Shown here piece after piece: positions 40,621 to 45,179 of a stretch of DNA of 45,179 nt (within the stretch, counting starts at the first letter, position 1; every line of letters starts with the position of its first letter). Location of the stretch: the NCBI RefSeq assembly GCF_001418335.1, contig NZ_LIPP01000053.1, positions 1 to 45,179 of the forward strand, written 5' to 3'. A program made the position numbers and the translations under genes. This DNA comes from Streptomyces aurantiacus. Lineage in GTDB: Bacteria > Actinomycetota > Actinomycetes > Streptomycetales > Streptomycetaceae. Below the pieces are notes generated by a model that ran no database searches, had not been told where the DNA came from, and saw nothing but the letters and a program-made list of their open reading frames with translations.

Positions 40621-42900
40621 TCAGCCCGACGCCGGTACCTGGGCCGTGAGCAGGGCCGGCAGCCTGGTCGTACGGGGCTTCGCGGCGACCTCCGCCACCG
40701 CACGCGGCAGCGCCTGCTCCACGCCGTGGACCACGGAGAGATGCCGGTCGGCGCGGCCGAAGGCGGTGTAGACCCAGGGCCTGGACAGCGCCTGCGCGGC
40801 ATCGCCGGGCAGCACCACGACCGCGGCGGGCCAGCGGACCCCGACGGCCTGGTGAGCGGTGAGCGCCCAGCCGTGCCGCACCGTCTGCTCCACCCGTTCC
40901 TTCGGCACGACGACGGGCGTGCCCGCGCAGTCCAGGTGCAGCCCGGCCGCGTCGGCCTTCACGACGTGGCCCGGGACCGAACGGCCCGGCGTGGCGGAGT
41001 ACGCGATCCGGTCGCCCGGGTCGAAGCCGCCGAAGCGGCCGGGGCCCGGGTTGAGCCGCTCCTTCAGCGCCGCGTTGAGCACACGGGTGCCCGCGGCGCC
41101 GCCGTGGCCCGTAGTGATCACCTGGGTCTGCTCGGCCGGGATGCCGATCGCGCGCGGCACAGAGTCGGCGACCAGCTGCACGGTGCGGTGGACCGCCTCC
41201 CCGGCGTCGCGCACCGGGATGATCACCACTTCCTTGCCGGGGGCCTCCACCTGGTTCAGCTCGCCGATGCCGATGCCCGAGACCAGTTCGCCGACGGGGC
41301 CCGGGTCCGGGGTCCGTGAGGCGACCTGTGGGCACACCCGCGCGGCGAGCAGATCCGCGAAGACCCGCCCGGGGCCCGCCGACCACAGCACACCGGGGTC
41401 TCCGCTCAGCACCAGCCGGGCACCGTCGGGCAGCGACTCCGCGAGCATCGCCGCGCTCTCGATGTCGAGCTGCGGCGCGTCGAGCACGATCAGGAGATCG
41501 GTCAGGAGCATGCCGTCCCGGTCCCGCCCCGGGCCCTCCTCACCGGAGAGCAGACCGGCGACGGTGGCCACGACCGCCGCCGCGTCCTGAGGCTCCTGCG
41601 AGTCCTTCAGTTCCTGGGACTTCCGCGCTGTCGCGAGCAGATCGGTGAAGCGGCGGCGGCCGTCCGGATGGTGGGCGGCGACGCATACCCGCAGACCCAG
41701 CGAACGGGCCGCCGCCACCAGCGACGCGGGCTCCGCGCGGGACGCCTCGCCGCCGGTGTGCAGGACGAGGCCGTGGCCCGCGACCGCCCGGATCAGCTCG
41801 GTGGCCGAGCCCGTCGCGACCGGCTCCCAGGCCGTCGCCGAACCGTCCGCCTCCGCCTTGGACAGGGCGTTGACCACGCGGGCGAGCCCGTCGGCGAGGC
41901 TCTCCTCGGCGAGCGCGTACCGCTCCAGACCGATGAGGACGCGCACCGGACGAGGTTCCTCGCCCTCGGCGCTCTCGGCATCCTCGCCGCCCTCCCCGGC
42001 TTCGCCGGCCGCCCCCTCGGACCGTCGTGGAGCCGACGGCGTACCGGGCTCGTCCAGCGCGTCCTGGAAGACCAGGGCGTCACCCTCCGCCAGAGCGCTC
42101 TGCACGGCGGCGTCGGGGTCGGGCACCGAGCGCTGCGTGAGAGCGGCGTGGAGTGCCGGGGCCTCCAGGGCGGTGTGTCCCGCCAGCGCCGCCTGTTCGA
42201 GGAGCCACACCGTGACCGCGCGGCCCCGCCGCTCGTCGTCCGGCCCGCACTCCGCGCCGAGGAGGGCCCGCGCGAACCCGTCGGCCTGCTCGGGCCGCAC
42301 CCCTGCCACCTGAAGCAACTGCCAGGGGTCGTCGCGCAGTTGACCGTCCGCTCCCTCGCCGAGGGTGGCGGCGGCCTGCGGTGCCAACGCCTCGGGGGCG
42401 CCACCCCTGACGAGCACGGCGCGCACCGCGTCGACGGACTCGGCGGCCATCGACGCGGGGGCTCCGGAAGGAACGGGCTGCGGGCGCCGCACCGGCTCCG
42501 GCGCGGCCCTGCGCGGCGCGGGCTCCGGGTCGCTGAAGACGCTCGCCGGGGGTTTCTCCCCGCTCTCCACCGCCCGGACGGCCGCGAGCAGATCGGCCGC
42601 CTTCCCGCTCAGCCCTGTCCCGGCGACGACCGGTCCGTCCTTCTCCGCCTTCCGCCGCTCGATCCGCTCCCGCAGCTCCCGCTGCGCGGCCAACTCGGCT
42701 TGGGCCTCGGACAACTGGACCGCACCCCCGGCCTCGGAGCCGGCCTCGGACCCGGCCTCGGACCCCGATTCGGAACCGGGCGCGGACCCCGATTCGGGTT
42801 CAGTCCCGGAATCGGACCCGGAATCGGACTCGGATTCGGGACCGGCGTCCGGCGTCCCCGGCTCGGCTTCCTCCGCGGCGGCAGACGGCTCCGTGGTCAC
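40621..42900 (-). CDS. RecD-like protein lacking Walker motifs (probable pseudo-helicase)
   Basis: The GTG start at 42900 overlaps the upstream aldo/keto reductase stop (GTGA). The 759 residues begin with an acidic Ser/Glu/Asp/Gly repeat (about 15-60), then helical HhH-like segments (RDDPWQLLQVAGVRPEQAD) as in RecD2 N-domains. The helicase region keeps the layout but not the chemistry: the Walker A position reads TGGEASRAEP without GK(S/T), the Walker B position reads LLIVLDAPQL instead of VDEAS, while GDPGVLWSAGPG mirrors GDPDQLPSVGPG. The SH3/UvrD_C-like end keeps GDRIAYSATPG and ALTAHQAVGVRWPAAVVVL. It should not hydrolyse ATP. It is a likely DNA-binding or scaffolding paralogue in DNA repair or transcription; the reading frame is intact, so it is not a pseudogene. 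Confidence 0.8.
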   Translation of the reverse strand: MTTEPSAAAEEAEPGTPDAGPESESDSGSDSGTEPESGSAPGSESGSEAGSEAGSEAGGAVQLSEAQAELAAQRELRERIERRKAEKDGPVVAGTGLSGKAADLLAAVRAVESGEKPPASVFSDPEPAPRRAAPEPVRRPQPVPSGAPASMAAESVDAVRAVLVRGGAPEALAPQAAATLGEGADGQLRDDPWQLLQVAGVRPEQADGFARALLGAECGPDDERRGRAVTVWLLEQAALAGHTALEAPALHAALTQRSVPDPDAAVQSALAEGDALVFQDALDEPGTPSAPRRSEGAAGEAGEGGEDAESAEGEEPRPVRVLIGLERYALAEESLADGLARVVNALSKAEADGSATAWEPVATGSATELIRAVAGHGLVLHTGGEASRAEPASLVAAARSLGLRVCVAAHHPDGRRRFTDLLATARKSQELKDSQEPQDAAAVVATVAGLLSGEEGPGRDRDGMLLTDLLIVLDAPQLDIESAAMLAESLPDGARLVLSGDPGVLWSAGPGRVFADLLAARVCPQVASRTPDPGPVGELVSGIGIGELNQVEAPGKEVVIIPVRDAGEAVHRTVQLVADSVPRAIGIPAEQTQVITTGHGGAAGTRVLNAALKERLNPGPGRFGGFDPGDRIAYSATPGRSVPGHVVKADAAGLHLDCAGTPVVVPKERVEQTVRHGWALTAHQAVGVRWPAAVVVLPGDAAQALSRPWVYTAFGRADRHLSVVHGVEQALPRAVAEVAAKPRTTRLPALLTAQVPASG

Positions 42901-43880
42901 AGCGTGCTCCAGTCGTGATCGGGATAGTGGTGCACGGGCGCGGACACGTCGTCGAGCGCTCGGCAGATCTCGTCAGGAAGACTAAGGGTCTCCACTGACA
43001 ACGCGGCCGTGAGCTGGAGCGCGTTGCGCGCGCCGATGATGGGGGCGGCCACCCCGGGCCGGTCGCGGACCCAGGCGAGCGCCACCTGGAGCGGGGTCAC
43101 CGCGAGGCCGTCCGCGGCCGTCGCCACCGCTTCCACGACGCGGCTCGCCGCGTCGTCCAGATACGGCGCGACGAACGCCGCCAGCTGCTCCGAGGCACCC
43201 CGCGAGTCCGCGGGTGTCGCGTGCCGGTACTTGCCCGTCAGGACGCCCCGGCCCAGCGGGGAGGACGGCAGCAGACCGATGCCCAGGTCCAGCGCCGCGG
43301 GCAGCACCTCGCGCTCGACGCCGCGCTGCAGCAGTGAGTACTCCATCTGCGTGCTGGCCAGCCGCGTACGTATCCCGGGGGCCGCGAGCTGCCAGGTCGC
43401 CGCCTTCGCGAGCTGCCAGCCGCAGAAGTTCGACACCCCGGCATACCGTGCCCGGCCGCTGCTGACAGCGATGTCCAGGGCCTGGAGGGTCTCCTCCAGC
43501 GGTGCGTCCGCGTCGAAGGCGTGGATCTGCCACAGGTCCACGTAGTCCGTGCCGAGCCGGGCCAGCGAGGCGTCGAGGGCGGACAGCAGGTGCCCCCGCG
43601 AGCCGTCGAAACGCCGGTCCGGGTCGGGCACGCTGCCCGCCTTGGTGGAGATGACGAGGTCCCGGCGCGGGACCAGCCCCTCCATGAGCTGTCCGAGCAG
43701 ATACTCGGCCTCCCCGTCCCCGTACACGTCGGCCGTGTCGACGAGGCTGCCGCCCGCCTCCCAGAACGTCTTCAACAGGTCCGCGGCGTCGTGTTCGTCG
43801 GTGTCTCTGCCCCAGGTGAGGGTGCCGAGCCCGATGCGGGACACGCGCAGGCCGGTACGGCCGAGATGCCTCTGCTCCAT
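42897..43880 (-). CDS. Aldo/keto reductase
   Basis: ATG 43880 (MEQRHLGRTGLRVSRIGLG) is the family-typical start; a frame extension to 43955 lacks conserved sequence. The 327-residue (alpha/beta)8 enzyme shows the AKR tetrad: Asp and Tyr in DTADVYGDGE, Lys in VISTKAGS and His in WQIHAFDAD. NADPH-site residues appear in LPSSPLGRGVLTGKY and APIIGARNALQL. It reduces small aldehydes or ketones; the natural substrate is unknown. Its stop overlaps the start of the RecD-like gene, so the two are co-translated, an odd pairing probably reflecting operon layout rather than function. Confidence 0.93.
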   Translation of the reverse strand: MEQRHLGRTGLRVSRIGLGTLTWGRDTDEHDAADLLKTFWEAGGSLVDTADVYGDGEAEYLLGQLMEGLVPRRDLVISTKAGSVPDPDRRFDGSRGHLLSALDASLARLGTDYVDLWQIHAFDADAPLEETLQALDIAVSSGRARYAGVSNFCGWQLAKAATWQLAAPGIRTRLASTQMEYSLLQRGVEREVLPAALDLGIGLLPSSPLGRGVLTGKYRHATPADSRGASEQLAAFVAPYLDDAASRVVEAVATAADGLAVTPLQVALAWVRDRPGVAAPIIGARNALQLTAALSVETLSLPDEICRALDDVSAPVHHYPDHDWSTL

Positions 43881-44064
43881 GAGGGCTGAGATTACTGGCC
43901 GGAAGTCGGCGCGTGGGGTCCTGTGGACAACGGTCCTGTTGACAACCTGGATCACCTGACCCCGTACCCGGGTTCACCTGACCCCGTGTCCGGTCTCACC
44001 CGAGCCCGCACCCGGGTCCCTGCCGCTCGGCGCGGCGGCGCGCTAGGGTGCCGGGCAAGGGACG

Positions 44065-44078
44065 TTACTGATCAGTAA
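44065..44078. promoter_or_regulatory. 14-bp perfect palindrome upstream of the LLM oxidoreductase
   Basis: TTACTGATCAGTAA (44065-44078) ends 11 bases before the ATG at 44090 and abuts the RBS (GGGGAT). Size and symmetry fit a TetR-family or similar dimeric repressor operator; binding there would block transcription or ribosome access. The A+T-rich site is conspicuous in a G+C-rich intergenic region. Confidence 0.65.
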
Positions 44079-44089
44079 GGGGATCGGCC

Positions 44090-45145
44090 ATGCAGCTCGG
44101 GATCAACCTCGGCTACTGGGGTGCCGGAATGGACGCGGACAACCTCGCCGTGGCCAAGGAGGCCGACCGCCTCGGGTACGCGGTCTGCTGGGCCGCCGAG
44201 GCGTACGGATCGGACGCGGCCACCGTGCTGACCTGGGTCGCCGCCCAGACCGAGCGCATCGACGTCGGCTCGGCCATCTTCCAGATCCCGGCCCGCCAGC
44301 CCGCGATGACCGCGATGACCGCCGCCACCCTGGACTCGCTCTCCGGCGGCCGTTTCCGGCTCGGCCTCGGTGTCTCGGGACCGCAGGTCTCCGAGGGCTG
44401 GTACGGCGTCAAGTTCGACAAGCCGCTGGCCCGCACCCGCGAGTACGTCGAGATCGTGCGCAAGGCCATGACCCGCGAGCGCCTGTCGTACGAGGGCACG
44501 CACTGGACCCTGCCGCTGCCGGGCGGCCCGGGCAAGCCGCTCAAGCTGACCGTGCACCCGGAGCGCGAGCACATCCCGCTCTACATCGCCGCGATCGGCC
44601 CGAAGAACCTGGAGCAGACCGGCGAGATCGCCGACGGCGCCCTGCTGATCTTCCCGTCCGCGGACCACCTGGAGGACACCGCGCTCAGGCATCTGCGCGC
44701 GGGCCGCGAGAAGGCCGGGCTGACCATGGACGGCTTCGACGTCTGCCCGACGCTGCCGCTGGCACTCGGCGAGGACAAGGACGTACCGGCGCTGGCCGAC
44801 ATGTTCCGCCCGTACACCGCTCTCTACGTGGGCGGCATGGGCAGCCGCAAGCAGAACTTCTACAACCAGCTCGCCCAGCGCATGGGGTACGAGAAGGAGG
44901 CCGCCGAGATCCAGGACAAGTACCTGGCAGGCGACAAGGAGGACGCGGCTGCCGCCGTCCCGCACCAGCTCATCGACCAGACCACGCTGCTCGGCTCCGT
45001 GGACCGCATCGCCGACCGGATGCAGGCCTACGCGGCCGCCGGCGTCACCACGCTCACGCTGGCCCCCGCCGGCTTCACCCTGGACGACCGGATCGCCTCG
45101 CTGCGGGCCGGGTCCGAAGCCCTGGAGCGGGCCCGACTGGCGTAA
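44090..45145 (+). CDS. LLM-class F420-dependent oxidoreductase
   Basis: This 351-residue protein begins LGINLGYWGAGMDADNLAVA and carries TIM-barrel luciferase-like motifs: EADRLGYAVCWAAEAYGSDA, IFQIPARQPAMTAMTAATLD, LSGGRFRLGLGVSGPQVSEG (cofactor-binding), YIAAIGPKNLEQTGEIADG and LLGSVDRIADRMQAYAAAGV. This subfamily (LLM class F420-dependent, MSMEG-like) is widespread in actinobacteria. The likely cofactor is F420; the substrate is unknown. The palindrome just upstream suggests dedicated repression, but no regulator gene is adjacent in the window. The gene ends 34 bases before the window edge. Confidence 0.93.
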   Translation: MQLGINLGYWGAGMDADNLAVAKEADRLGYAVCWAAEAYGSDAATVLTWVAAQTERIDVGSAIFQIPARQPAMTAMTAATLDSLSGGRFRLGLGVSGPQVSEGWYGVKFDKPLARTREYVEIVRKAMTRERLSYEGTHWTLPLPGGPGKPLKLTVHPEREHIPLYIAAIGPKNLEQTGEIADGALLIFPSADHLEDTALRHLRAGREKAGLTMDGFDVCPTLPLALGEDKDVPALADMFRPYTALYVGGMGSRKQNFYNQLAQRMGYEKEAAEIQDKYLAGDKEDAAAAVPHQLIDQTTLLGSVDRIADRMQAYAAAGVTTLTLAPAGFTLDDRIASLRAGSEALERARLA

Positions 45146-45179
45146 CCGCGCGGGCGGGGCGGGACGGGCGGGAGAGTTC

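Overview
The window is Streptomyces chromosome. It has very high G+C with strong third-position G/C bias, a short and a long chaplin gene (a Streptomyces aerial-hyphae hallmark), a WhiJ-type XRE regulator with a DUF397 partner and a nearby HATPase, and an F420-type luciferase-like oxidoreductase. The species cannot be named from the sequence alone.

Region 1 (1-21165, all + strand) is the distal part of an extracellular/cytoplasmic contractile injection system (eCIS/CIS) operon of the Afp/PVC-related Streptomyces type. In order it encodes: a very large, 5'-truncated cargo-like protein ending in a DRTH/LGG/NLVP nuclease-like module; a 234-residue unknown that I propose as its immunity or partner protein; a CIS tube/adaptor-domain protein; a small LysM/gp53-like protein; a gp27-like hub; a gp5/VgrG OB-fold spike; a PAAR-like tip; a gp25-like wedge; two giant baseplate-J-type wedge proteins (the second with a C-terminal LysM); a tail-fibre/tail-protein-I-like protein with a parallel beta-helix-like region; a DUF6519 protein; and an amidase with a peptidoglycan-binding-like tail and no signal peptide. 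Many junctions are ATGA/TGATG overlaps, so the block is translationally coupled. Sheath, inner tube, AAA+ ATPase, tape measure and cap genes are absent and should lie upstream of base 1. The first ~85 bases look like a fold-back (inverted) artefact or a real micro-inversion of the cargo gene. The nuclease tip and the following gene are visibly poorer in G+C than the rest, which suggests a horizontally exchanged effector/immunity cassette. The putative immunity gene carries a TTA (bldA-dependent) codon.

Region 2 (21338-28801, - strand) holds an M1-family zinc aminopeptidase, a Pls/PosA-type single-module NRPS (A-T-membrane-three hexapeptide/C-like repeats), an old-yellow-enzyme flavin oxidoreductase and its MarR regulator. 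A striking nested palindrome sits between the last two. The Pls-like/M1 pairing recalls epsilon-polylysine synthetase and its M1-type degrading enzymes.

Region 3 (28907-36434) is accessory: a DUF397/XRE-DUF5753 pair with a divergent HATPase gene (whiJ-like set), a NIPSNAP-like protein, a membrane-anchored nSTAND-type ATPase with 14 WD40 repeats, a small membrane protein, a DUF1203-like protein and tRNA-Leu(GAG).

Region 4 (36621-45145) is core-like: an M20 peptidase, chpH and chpC, a DUF5703 protein, a conserved acidic hypothetical, a RecD-like protein that has lost its Walker A and B motifs (probable pseudo-helicase) translationally coupled to an aldo/keto reductase, and an LLM-class oxidoreductase behind a perfect 14-bp palindrome.
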